DNA of 64,000 bases from HyVt-477 sp965224605 (lineage in GTDB: Bacteria > Pseudomonadota > Gammaproteobacteria > Thiotrichales > Thiotrichaceae). This document shows, one piece after another, positions 52,936 to 61,242 of this stretch. A model generated the notes under the pieces. It had not been told where the DNA came from and ran no database searches. It worked only from the letters and a program-made list of their open reading frames with translations. Within the stretch, counting starts at the first letter, position 1, and the number at the start of each line of letters is the position of its first letter. Location of the stretch: NCBI GenBank assembly GCA_965224605.1, contig CBDCZP010000010.1, positions 62,001-126,000 on the forward strand, given 5' to 3'. The position numbers and the translations under genes are program-made.

Positions 52936-53053
52936 ATACAGGTGCCCTATAGACACCTAAATCCCGTATAAAGAACAAATATGAAGATAAGTATATTAAT
53001 AACTGTTAAAGTGCCGTCCCTTTTTACTCCACCTACTATACCGACCTACCATT

Positions 53054-54868
53054 ATGTCGTCTGAAAACACTAAAACTGACACCTCTGTTTCTAACAGCAG
53101 CAGCGCCAACAACACCAAAAGCATAACCTTCGGTGATTTAAACCTCGCTGAGCCTTTAATGAAGGCACTGGATGATGTTGGATATGAAGTTCCCACTCCT
53201 ATTCAAGCGGAGACTATTCCCCCTTTGCTAGAAGGTAAAGACTTACTCGGTCAGGCACAAACAGGGACAGGAAAAACAGCTGCCTTTGCCCTGCCTCTAT
53301 TGTCTAACATTGATGTCAGCAATAAAAACCCTCAGGTTATGGTACTAACGCCTACCAGAGAGCTTGCCATACAGGTGGCAGAAGCGTTTCAGACTTATGC
53401 AAAGCATATAAAAGGTTTGCATATTCTGCCTATCTACGGTGGACAAAGTTATGACATCCAATTGCGCCAGCTTAAACGTGGAGTGCATGTCGTTGTAGGT
53501 ACTCCTGGACGAGTCATGGATCATATGCGTCGCAGGAGTCTCAAACTTGGCAATCTGCAATGTCTGGTACTAGACGAAGCGGATGAAATGTTGCGGATGG
53601 GCTTTATTGATGATGTTGAATGGGTGTTGGAACAAATCCCCAGCGAACATCAAATCGCCCTATTCTCGGCAACTATGCCGAAACAGATTCGACATATCGC
53701 TACTCGCTTTATGAATAAGCCTGTTGAAATTACCATTAAATTAAAAACAGCAACCGCATCAACGATTCATCAACGCATGTGGAAAGTCAGTGGCTTGCAC
53801 AAGCTAGATGCGTTAACCCGTATTTTGGAATCCGAACCTTTTGATGCCGTAATCATTTTTGTCAGAACTAAAAATTCAACTCTCGAACTGGATGATAAAT
53901 TAAAAGCCAGAGGGTATGCCTCTGCTGCCCTGAATGGTGATATTGCACAAAACCATCGGGAACAAATTGTTAAAAAGCTTAAACAAGGGAGGCTGGACAT
54001 CCTGATTGCGACGGATGTAGCGGCTCGTGGGCTGGATGTGGAGCGTGTTAGCCATGTTATTAACTACGACATTCCTTATGATGCAGAGGCTTATATACAC
54101 CGCATTGGGCGCACCGGTAGAGCCGGTAGAAAAGGCGAAGCTATTCTCTTCGTAGCACCCCGTGAAATGCGCATGCTCAATACCATTGAACGTGCCACCA
54201 AGCAGCCTATCGAACGCATGCAACTACCCTCTACTCATGATATCAACACCCTTCGAGTGGAACGTTTCAAGGACAAAATTTCCGAAGCACTAGGTGTGGA
54301 AGAAAACATGGATAAATACAGGGATATAGTCGAGCAATACCAACTTGAGCATAATATTCCTGCTATTGAAATTGCTACGGCACTGGTTAAGTTAGCACAA
54401 GGCGCTTCGCCATTATTCCTTAAAGATGAACCTCGAAGAAAACCACAAAAAGAACGTCAGGAACGCTTTGACAGCAGGGATCGCAATGATCGCTCAAGAA
54501 AAAATAGTAAAGGTCAAGAAAGGGATAACAAAGGCAGGGATAGAGGAAGTGATAAAGGTCGCGACAGGGATAACAGCCGTAAAAGACCCGACCAAGACCA
54601 GGATGAATTGCCTAAAGGTATGGAACGCTTTCGAATGGAAGTGGGCAGACAACACGATGTCAAGCCTGGCAACATTGTGGGTGCCATCGCCAACGAAGCT
54701 GAAATTGACAGCCAGCATATTGGGCGTGTAGTTATCAACGAGGATCATAGTACAGTGGATCTTCCTGAAGGCATGCCGAAAGAGGTTTTCCGTATTCTTA
54801 AAAAAGCATGGGTTTCAGGACAACAGCTCCGCATCACCAAAATATCTCCCAAGCGCAAAGGAAAGTAG
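53054..54868 (+). CDS. deaD: DEAD-box RNA helicase, CsdA/DeaD type
   Basis: A 604-aa ATP-dependent RNA helicase. The motifs are the Q motif (PTPIQAETIPPLL), I (AQTGTGKT), Ia (PTRELA), II (DEAD), III (SAT) and VI (HRIGRTGRAG). A basic Arg/Asp/Lys-rich stretch (about 460-515) precedes the C-terminal DbpA/CsdA RNA-binding domain (about 525-600, VGRQHDVKPGNIVGAI). E. coli DeaD is 629 aa and aids ribosome assembly in the cold. The domain order supports DeaD rather than RhlB or RhlE. Confidence 0.9.
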   Translation: MSSENTKTDTSVSNSSSANNTKSITFGDLNLAEPLMKALDDVGYEVPTPIQAETIPPLLEGKDLLGQAQTGTGKTAAFALPLLSNIDVSNKNPQVMVLTPTRELAIQVAEAFQTYAKHIKGLHILPIYGGQSYDIQLRQLKRGVHVVVGTPGRVMDHMRRRSLKLGNLQCLVLDEADEMLRMGFIDDVEWVLEQIPSEHQIALFSATMPKQIRHIATRFMNKPVEITIKLKTATASTIHQRMWKVSGLHKLDALTRILESEPFDAVIIFVRTKNSTLELDDKLKARGYASAALNGDIAQNHREQIVKKLKQGRLDILIATDVAARGLDVERVSHVINYDIPYDAEAYIHRIGRTGRAGRKGEAILFVAPREMRMLNTIERATKQPIERMQLPSTHDINTLRVERFKDKISEALGVEENMDKYRDIVEQYQLEHNIPAIEIATALVKLAQGASPLFLKDEPRRKPQKERQERFDSRDRNDRSRKNSKGQERDNKGRDRGSDKGRDRDNSRKRPDQDQDELPKGMERFRMEVGRQHDVKPGNIVGAIANEAEIDSQHIGRVVINEDHSTVDLPEGMPKEVFRILKKAWVSGQQLRITKISPKRKGK

Positions 54869-54930
54869 ACAAGGCAAATAAACAAAGAATACACAAGGAA
54901 AAGAGACCGAAAATAAATTAGGTGAGTCAC

Positions 54931-56079
54931 ATGTCCACCATTGAACACCATTCAATCATCATCGTCGGCGCTGGTCTCAGCGGCCTTTATGTAGCATGGA
55001 TGCTACAACAGGAAAAGCGCGAACACGATGTGCTTTTGCTGGAATCACGTGAACGAATCGGTGGTCGAATATTATCACCGCCATCGCCACAATCACCTCA
55101 AATAGACAACCCTACAGACAGTTGTATTGATATGGGCCCTGCCTGGGTCTGGCCAGATTTTCAACCCCGCCTAAAACATTTAGTTTCCACGCTTAATCTC
55201 CCCTTGTTTAAGCAAAACACCCGTGGAGATAGGTTGTATGAACTGGATGCAAAAACGGTAGAACGTTATACAGATCAGTCATCACATGAAAGCTCATATC
55301 GAATAGTCGGTGGTGCTTTTCAATTAATACAAGCGCTACAAGCTGATTTATCGGACTCCTCTATGCATTTGAACACACGAGTTACTTTGCTTGAGAAACC
55401 AGCCTCTGAATCGCAAACTACACTGACTATCCATGCACAACAAAACAGCACTTCTACAAAACACCCCATTAAATATAGCGCAGATACTATCATTCTTGCC
55501 TTGCCGCCACGTCTTGGCCGGCAAACCATAGCCTTTAAACCTGTGTTAGACAAAGAGGTATTACAACTATGGCAAGACACACCCACTTGGATGGCGGGAC
55601 ATTGCAAGATGGTCTTTATTTACGACACTCCTTTTTGGCGAGAACAAAACTTATCGGGTGAAGTCTTCAGTAGCTATGGGCCTTTGTCAGAAATTTATGA
55701 CGGTTCTCCCGCCAATGAAAGCTACTATGCGCTCACTTCTTTCGTTAAATTGAACAGCCATCAGCGTAAACAGATAGGCTTTGATCAACTAAAAAAAATG
55801 TGTATGACGCAATTACAGCGTTTATTTGGTGATGCCAGTCAACACGTTGTAGAGATACTCATTAAAGATTGGAGTACAGATGAGTATACGACCACAAAGG
55901 CCGACTTAACCAGCTCTGCACAGCACCCACGATACCCAGCACACTTATCTCGTAGTATGTGGGACGAACAAATCATACTGGCGGGTAGTGAAGTTGCGCG
56001 TGAACATGGTGGTTATATCGAAGGCGCTTTGGAAAGTGCAGAAGAAGCGATACAAATATTATCGAATAAACATGAATGA
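54931..56079 (+). CDS. Flavin-dependent amine oxidase
   Basis: A 382-aa FAD enzyme of the monoamine oxidase superfamily. The dinucleotide motif is IIIVGAGLSGLYVAWML, followed by LLLESRERIGGRI. The C-terminal FAD block is LAGSEVAREHGGYIEGALESA. There is no signal peptide. The substrate is unknown. The GTG at 54922 lies in the ribosome binding site AGGTGA, so the ATG at 54931 was chosen. It overlaps the CobW-family gene by 8 bases and is probably translated with it. Confidence 0.85.
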   Translation: MSTIEHHSIIIVGAGLSGLYVAWMLQQEKREHDVLLLESRERIGGRILSPPSPQSPQIDNPTDSCIDMGPAWVWPDFQPRLKHLVSTLNLPLFKQNTRGDRLYELDAKTVERYTDQSSHESSYRIVGGAFQLIQALQADLSDSSMHLNTRVTLLEKPASESQTTLTIHAQQNSTSTKHPIKYSADTIILALPPRLGRQTIAFKPVLDKEVLQLWQDTPTWMAGHCKMVFIYDTPFWREQNLSGEVFSSYGPLSEIYDGSPANESYYALTSFVKLNSHQRKQIGFDQLKKMCMTQLQRLFGDASQHVVEILIKDWSTDEYTTTKADLTSSAQHPRYPAHLSRSMWDEQIILAGSEVAREHGGYIEGALESAEEAIQILSNKHE

Positions 56080-57055
56080 CACATTAGCAAACATAAAAAC
56101 CAATCTAATTACTGGCTTTCTAGGCGTCGGTAAAACCAGTACGATTTTACATTTAATGACACAAAAGCCAGTTGATGAAAAATGGTCTGTATTGGTTAAC
56201 GAATTTGGAAGTGTAGGTATTGATGGAGCCATTTACAAAGCAAAAGGCATCGCTGTCAAAGAAATCCCGGGTGGTTGTATGTGTTGTGCCGCAGGTGTTC
56301 CATTGCAAGTCGCCATCAACCAAATATTAAGAGCAACAAAACCACAACGATTATTAATAGAACCTTCTGGGTTAGGTCACCCAAAGCGTGTATTAGACAC
56401 CTTGCGAGGTGAACATTTTCAAGGTGTTTTGGATATTCGAGCCAGTGTTTGCCTTATTGATCCTCGACATTTATTAGAAAAACGCTATACAACACATGCA
56501 AACTTCATTGACCAAATAGCGATGGCAGATGTGCTGATGGCTAATAAAATGGATAAATCCGATAGCAAAACCCGGCAACATTTATCAGCTTATATAACAA
56601 CCATACAACCTCCCAAACTGGACATTATTCAAACTGAATTCGGTCGTCTGGATGTCTCCATACTGGATCTCATACCGAAGACAGATCACAAAGCTCAATA
56701 TCCACACCACCATGCACATAGCTCTACCGATGTCATTACGACTGATGGTTATCAGAGTATAGGTTGTCATTTCCCCAAAGTTATTCTTTTTAGTTTTAAA
56801 AAAATCAGCATATTATTTAAACAATTGGATCATGAAAGGATTAAAGCCATTCTCCATACAGATGAAGGCTGGAAGGTTTTCAATATGATTAACGGGCAAC
56901 TTCAAATTACAGAGATACGTGGTTCAGCAGATAATCGTGTGGAGATTATTAGCCACGTAGCAACCGCAACCAACAAACATCGTACTGAAGACGCTAATAA
57001 AATAATGAATAAGCAGCAATTAACGAACGCATTAAAGCGGTGTAGTATTTCTTAA
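56072..57055 (+). CDS. CobW/COG0523-family metal-chaperone GTPase
   Basis: A 327-aa G3E GTPase. Walker A is GFLGVGKT (about 15-22), the metal-binding CXCC motif is GGCMCC (about 67-72), and the guanine-specificity motif is ANKMDK. A His-rich patch (YPHHHAHSS) and a short CobW C-terminal domain follow. Members deliver Zn or other metals. The ATG lies inside the amine oxidase 3' end, so the two are translationally coupled. Whether it serves that enzyme is not known. Confidence 0.88.
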   Translation: MNDTLANIKTNLITGFLGVGKTSTILHLMTQKPVDEKWSVLVNEFGSVGIDGAIYKAKGIAVKEIPGGCMCCAAGVPLQVAINQILRATKPQRLLIEPSGLGHPKRVLDTLRGEHFQGVLDIRASVCLIDPRHLLEKRYTTHANFIDQIAMADVLMANKMDKSDSKTRQHLSAYITTIQPPKLDIIQTEFGRLDVSILDLIPKTDHKAQYPHHHAHSSTDVITTDGYQSIGCHFPKVILFSFKKISILFKQLDHERIKAILHTDEGWKVFNMINGQLQITEIRGSADNRVEIISHVATATNKHRTEDANKIMNKQQLTNALKRCSIS

Positions 57056-57199
57056 TCAACAACTGATTATTCACATATCTGAGTTCTCGTGTAAAAGCAC
57101 TAGTTTTGATATTCATACAATACTGCACAGACTAGTCTATGCTTCCTGATAGTAGCAAGGAGGCATAGCATAAGCTGTGAAAAATGATATTCATTCAAG

Positions 57200-57430
57200 A
57201 AAATCTGAGTCATGTTTTTCTGGAAGTGAGCCTTCAGAGACTGTGCAAGTATTAAGAAAAATCTCATTTGTAGGGTGTGCCGAGGTACGAGGCGCACCGT
57301 AAGTTATTGATTCATGGTGCGCTTCCTTCGTCGGCACCCTTACAAAGGAATACTTGCACAGTCTCTTCAGGCTCGCCATACGGTGCTTGAAATCACACCT
57401 TAGGCGAAGCTAAAGCATCGCTTCCATGTC
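57200..57430. mobile_element. Composite MITE/REP element, copy B (inverted)
   Basis: Read on the minus strand this has the same order as copy A at 46.5 kb: GGAAGCGATGCTTTAGC, CCTAAGGTGTGA, CCTGAAGAGACTGTGCAAG, REP unit (57270-57343), then ATACTTGCACAGTCTCTGAAGG. The two copies are highly similar and lie in opposite orientation. Confidence 0.85.
57270..57343. repeat. Palindromic REP unit inside composite copy B
   Basis: The arms GTAGGGTGTGCCGAGG and CGTCGGCACCCTTAC are inverse copies with small changes, and GGCGCACCGT pairs with ATGGTGCGC. It matches the unit at 46580-46654 on the other strand. Confidence 0.82.
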
Positions 57431-57458
57431 AAAGCATCAAAAATGTTGGAGGTCAGTT

Positions 57459-57881
57459 ATGACAAAAAAACACTTTGCAACCGGTCAATGTCTCTGTGGA
57501 AAGGTAAAATACACCATTGCATCCAAGCCTCTATACATGGGACAGTGCCACTGTGACGATTGTAGGAGAACAACAGGTACAGGACACGCATCACTTGCCT
57601 TTTTCGAAAAAGAGCATGTGCAAATAGAAGGTAAAACTCATAGCTATGATTCCATAGCCGATGACAAAGCGACTATCACGCGTCACTTTTGTCCAAACTG
57701 TGGTAGCGGCGTTTATGGCACAGGTAGTGCATTTCCCCATATGATAGCTATAACAGCAGGTTGCTTAGATGATAGCTCATGGTTTAAGGCGCACGGCATT
57801 GTCTATAGCAAGAAAAAACCTGTTTGGGATATGATGGATGAAAGCATCCCAACCTTCGAAGAATCGGCGCCCTCACACTAA
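57459..57881 (+). CDS. GFA-family zinc protein
   Basis: A 140-aa protein of the glutathione-dependent formaldehyde-activating (GFA/CENP-V) family. Zinc ligands are Cys in QCLCGKVKY, QCHCDDCRR and FCPNCGSG. The family name comes from Gfa of Paracoccus, but most members have no proven reaction with formaldehyde. The ATG at 57459 has GGAGG in front, while a longer frame starts inside the repeat. It converges with the YbiT-like gene. Confidence 0.9.
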   Translation: MTKKHFATGQCLCGKVKYTIASKPLYMGQCHCDDCRRTTGTGHASLAFFEKEHVQIEGKTHSYDSIADDKATITRHFCPNCGSGVYGTGSAFPHMIAITAGCLDDSSWFKAHGIVYSKKKPVWDMMDESIPTFEESAPSH

Positions 57882-57961
57882 GACTATTTCTTCAGCGCAG
57901 CAAAAACAGAAATAATGTCTTTGCCGCTTGCTCTCTTCTAGTCTCTTCTTAGTTAACAAGC

Positions 57962-59545
57962 CTAACTTTGACTGAGTAAGTAATCCTCATAAGTACCCAT
58001 ATAATGGGTTACGCCTTTATCCGACAATTCAATAACTTGAGTGGCCAAGGAAGATACAAACTCACGATCATGACTAACAAAGAATAAAGTACCCGGATAA
58101 TTTTCTAAAGCAAGGTTGAGTGATTCTATTGACTCCATATCAAGATGGTTTGTCGGTTCGTCCATCAGTAACACATTGGGCTTGGTTAACATCAATTTAC
58201 CAAATATCATCCGACCCTGCTCACCACCGGAAATAACCTTTACTGATTTTTCACTCTGCGGTTTTGAGAACAGTAACCTGCCCAGAGTTCCGCGAATTTC
58301 TTGTTCATCATCCTCTTTCCCGCGCCATTGATCCATCCAGTCAAACAGATTCATATCTTTCTCGAAATCATCCGAATGATCCTGAGCATAGTAGCCAATA
58401 TCAGCATTATCTGACCATTTTATTGTGCCACTATCAGGCTGTACTTGTTCAGCCAGACATTTCAGCAAAGACGTTTTGCCAATCCCGTTAGGCCCAATAA
58501 TAGCGATACGTTCACCCACACTCACCATCAAATCAAGATCACGAAATAAAGATTTATCATAACTCTTGCTAATGGCTTTTACTTCGACAGGATGACGGAT
58601 TAGTTCTTTATTCTGCTCAAAACGTATATAAGGATTGACTCGACTTGAAGGCTTTATTTCTACAAGCTTTATTTTATCTAGCTGTTTTGCTCGTGATGTT
58701 GCCTGCCTAGCTTTAGAGGCATTAGCTGAGAAGCGGCTAACAAAGGCTTGCAACTCTGCCATTTTAACTTTCTTTTTAGCGTTTTCATTTTGCATTTGCT
58801 CACGAGATTGTGTTGCAGCCGTCATATACTCATCATAGTTCCCAGGGAACATCCTGATTTCACCATAATCCAGATCAGCCATATGACTACAAACACTATT
58901 CAAGAAATGCCTATCGTGAGAAATAATGACCATGGTGCTTTTACGTTCATTAATCAGTTTTTCCAACCAGCGAATGGTATTGATATCGAGATTGTTGGTT
59001 GGCTCATCAAGTAACAACAAATCAGGATCCGCAAATAAAACCTGCGCAAGAAGCACACGAAGTTTCCAACCTGGAGCGACTGAACTCATTGATCCAAAAT
59101 GTTGATCTTCTGGAATCTCTAGACCCAGTAATAATTCACCTGCTCTGGATTCAGCGGTATAACCATCCATTTCACCGAATTCAATCTCCAGATCAGCTAC
59201 TTTGATACCGTCTTCTTCCGACATTTCGGCCAAACCATAAATACGCTCTCGCTCTGCTTTGATGTCCCAGAGTTCTTTGTTACCCATAATGACGGTATCA
59301 ATAACACTGTGTTCTTCAAAAGCAAATTGATCCTGTCCCAGTGTTGCAACCCGAATACTAGGTTCCACCGACACATTGCCAGCGGTTGGAGTCAACTCAC
59401 CACTGAGTATTTTCATAAAGGTTGACTTACCAGAGCCATTGGCGCCAATCAAACCATAACGGTTGCCGTTGCCAAACTTGATAGAGACATTTTCAAAAAG
59501 AGGTTTGTCACCAAACTGCATGGTAACGCTAGATGCTGAAATCAA
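57962..59545 (-). CDS. ybiT: ABC-F ATPase, YbiT type
   Basis: A 527-aa soluble protein with two ABC domains and no membrane part. ABC1 has NGSGKS and DEPTNNLD. ABC2 has PNGIGKTSLL, SGGEQGRM and DEPTNHLD. The linker (AELQAFVSRFSANASKARQ) and the start VTMQFGDKPLFENVSIKFG are nearly those of E. coli YbiT (530 aa). ABC-F proteins act on the ribosome E site. No ATG fits the family N-terminus. The TTG at 59545 does, with GGAA in front, and another TTG is at 59578. Confidence 0.92.
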   Translation of the reverse strand: MISASSVTMQFGDKPLFENVSIKFGNGNRYGLIGANGSGKSTFMKILSGELTPTAGNVSVEPSIRVATLGQDQFAFEEHSVIDTVIMGNKELWDIKAERERIYGLAEMSEEDGIKVADLEIEFGEMDGYTAESRAGELLLGLEIPEDQHFGSMSSVAPGWKLRVLLAQVLFADPDLLLLDEPTNNLDINTIRWLEKLINERKSTMVIISHDRHFLNSVCSHMADLDYGEIRMFPGNYDEYMTAATQSREQMQNENAKKKVKMAELQAFVSRFSANASKARQATSRAKQLDKIKLVEIKPSSRVNPYIRFEQNKELIRHPVEVKAISKSYDKSLFRDLDLMVSVGERIAIIGPNGIGKTSLLKCLAEQVQPDSGTIKWSDNADIGYYAQDHSDDFEKDMNLFDWMDQWRGKEDDEQEIRGTLGRLLFSKPQSEKSVKVISGGEQGRMIFGKLMLTKPNVLLMDEPTNHLDMESIESLNLALENYPGTLFFVSHDREFVSSLATQVIELSDKGVTHYMGTYEDYLLSQS

Positions 59546-59578
59546 AACGATATTCCAAATTAGATTAATAAGAGCCAA

Positions 59579-60033
59579 AAAATAGCGACAGTCTTGAACT
59601 GCATCAGTCTGAACCGCTAGTATTCTCGAACCGCTGTATTATAGGAACATCGCAGGGCGAATCAAGTAATCTGTGCATTACTTTCGGTAAATAATTAGCT
59701 GCAGGGAGTATTGCACTGATATTTTGCAGAGTTAATAGCTCAAACACGCTTCTGGCTTGGTTGCGTAATATCCGTATTCACTTGATTTTTTCTTAGGGAG
59801 ACCCGAAAGTCAGGCTAGGTTGATTTTATTATGGTGCGCCTCCTTCGTCGGCTCACCCTACGGGTCTAATATGAATAAAAAGCAAACAAATTATAAGTCT
59901 CCCAAAGCCGTAGAGGATTGTAGGGATTTATTACTATGGGTGATTCCAGTTTTTTGAGCCACGCTACTTACCGAAACCATGAAGTTCTCTAAAATGCTAT
60001 TTGTAGAGTGTGCTGAGGATACGAAGCGCACCA
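59579..60033. other. Intergenic region with REP arms
   Basis: About 455 bases upstream of ybiT. It has one REP arm (ATGGTGCGCC...CACCCTAC) at 59831-59861 and a degenerate opposite arm at about 60002-60032. These may be two ends of one decayed unit. No gene was recognised. Confidence 0.5.
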
Positions 60034-60258
60034 AAAATATACGATAAAGACCCTGATACGCTGGATGATTATCTTAAACAGTTAGCTAAAAATGGCAGAG
60101 TGACAGTGGATGAAAAACTCAAAAATAACGACCCTGTAGCTTTGCGAATAGAATGGACACGGGATCGTATTGATGAAGGCTTGCAAAGTCTGGTGCGGGT
60201 GAATTGCCGTATTGAGCATTGGTTTGATAAAGAGTGGCCTAAGGGCGGTTGCCCGTAG
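60034..60258 (+). pseudogene. Gene remnant of unknown origin
   Basis: A reading frame of 75 codons (YDKDPDTLDDYLKQLAKNG through WFDKEWPKGGCP) has normal protein-like composition but no credible start. Its upstream codons are REP sequence. It looks like the C-terminal end of a lost protein. I cannot name the family. Confidence 0.5.
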
Positions 60259-60317
60259 TTTTTGCTTTGGGTTGTTATTGTTATTGTTATTTTGGTGTTT
60301 AGTGGTTGATCATGGTT

Positions 60318-60495
60318 ATGGTGCGCCTCCTTTGTCGGCACACCCTACGGTTGGAGTTTATTTGATATTTGCTTTTAGCATCTCATGTAGGGTGTACCGA
60401 GGAACGAGGCGCACCATGGGGTTGTGTTGGGGGTTTAATTGATATTTGCTTTTAGTATCTCATGTAGGGTGTGCCGAGGAACGAGGCGCACCATG
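60318..60495. repeat. Cluster of REP arms beside the RAYT relic
   Basis: Three arms occur: 60318-60349 (ATGGTGCGCC...ACACCCTAC), and 60387-60417 and 60464-60495 (GTAGGGTGT...CGCACCATG). The last two are part of a direct repeat of about 77 bases that includes GATATTTGCTTTTAG. The arms match the REP units within the composite elements at 46.6 and 57.3 kb. Confidence 0.85.
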
Positions 60496-60566
60496 GAGTA
60501 ATATTCAGGTTTTATACGCTAATTACATGATATTTTGTGGCTTTATATTTTACTTGAAGAGGTTTT

Positions 60567-60866
60567 ATGTCTAATTACCGGCGTTCTCATAAAACAGGAG
60601 CTACTTGGTTTTTTACGGTTGTTACTCATAAACGGCAGGCTTTTCTGACACATCCTTCTGTTCATCCTCTGCTTCGTGAAGCTATTCAGAAAACAAGACA
60701 AAATCATCCTTTTATTATTGATGCGTGGGTTTTATTACCAAACCATATGCATTGCATCTGGACACTTCCTGATGATGATAAGGATTTTTCCAAACGATGG
60801 AATCAACTCAAAGGTACATTTCGGCACAAAAAGCGGTTGAGCTACAAAAACGTTGGGATCGTTTGA
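60567..60866 (+). pseudogene. REP-associated tyrosine transposase (RAYT), truncated
   Basis: The first 85 residues match the Y1 transposase of REP elements (E. coli TnpA-REP/YafM): YRRSHKTGATWFFTV, then DAWVLLPNHMHCIWTLP with the HUH metal motif, then DDDKDFSKRWNQLKGTF. The remaining half, which carries the catalytic Tyr, is missing. After about 60820 the frame runs over an unrelated remnant and stops at 60866. Neighbouring REP arms show this was their mobilising enzyme or a close relative. It is unlikely to be active. Confidence 0.88.
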
Positions 60867-61003
60867 CTCGTAAAATCACCCTGATGCAGGAGCAATATGA
60901 CAATGAAACACGGGTAGAGGAACAATTGCGAATGGATCCTATTATTGAGAAACTGATGAAGGACAAGGAGGAAGTGGAGCGGGAGATGTCGGCTATAAAA
61001 TAG
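60824..61003 (+). pseudogene. C-terminal coiled-coil gene remnant fused to the RAYT
   Basis: In frame 2 the sequence reads AQKAVELQKRWDRLTRKI, then RVEEQLRMDPIIEKLMKDKEEVEREM, given as RVEEQLRMDPIIEK and DKEEVEREM. It is a charged helical segment resembling the coiled coils found beside effector-associated domains in many conflict-type proteins. The family link is tentative. It begins abruptly at the RAYT break, so a deletion joined the two genes. Confidence 0.55.
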
Positions 61004-61090
61004 GTTTCGTCTCTCGGAGCTTAAGCTTAAGGGTCAGACTCTAATATAATCAATACCAGATAAATAAATTGTTTCATAATACTTTTCTGG

Positions 61091-61121
61091 TGGCTCTGCC
61101 ATCTTGCATATGGCAGAGCCA
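61091..61121. repeat. Perfect hairpin upstream of glcD
   Basis: TGGCTCTGCCAT (61091-61102) and ATGGCAGAGCCA (61110-61121) form a 12-bp stem with a 7-base loop, followed by TAAAAAG. It may terminate leftover transcription from the relic region or act in the glc leader. Confidence 0.6.
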
Positions 61122-61242
61122 TAAAAAGCAGATCCAAGGTTAAGAATTCTTTTCCCCTAGACTTAAAATTCCTTATTGCTATCTTTATACCAAGTCACTC
61201 ATAATAGCCTACCGCATTCACCAGTAGAAGCAGAACAGAGCC

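Noticed and set aside
57100..57297. 65-codon minus-strand frame over the repeat
   Set aside because: This is the same repeat-derived peptide as at 46.6 kb, with no independent evidence of coding.
60069..60341. 90-codon minus-strand frame upstream of the RAYT relic
   Set aside because: It reads through a REP arm and is antisense to a better protein-like remnant.
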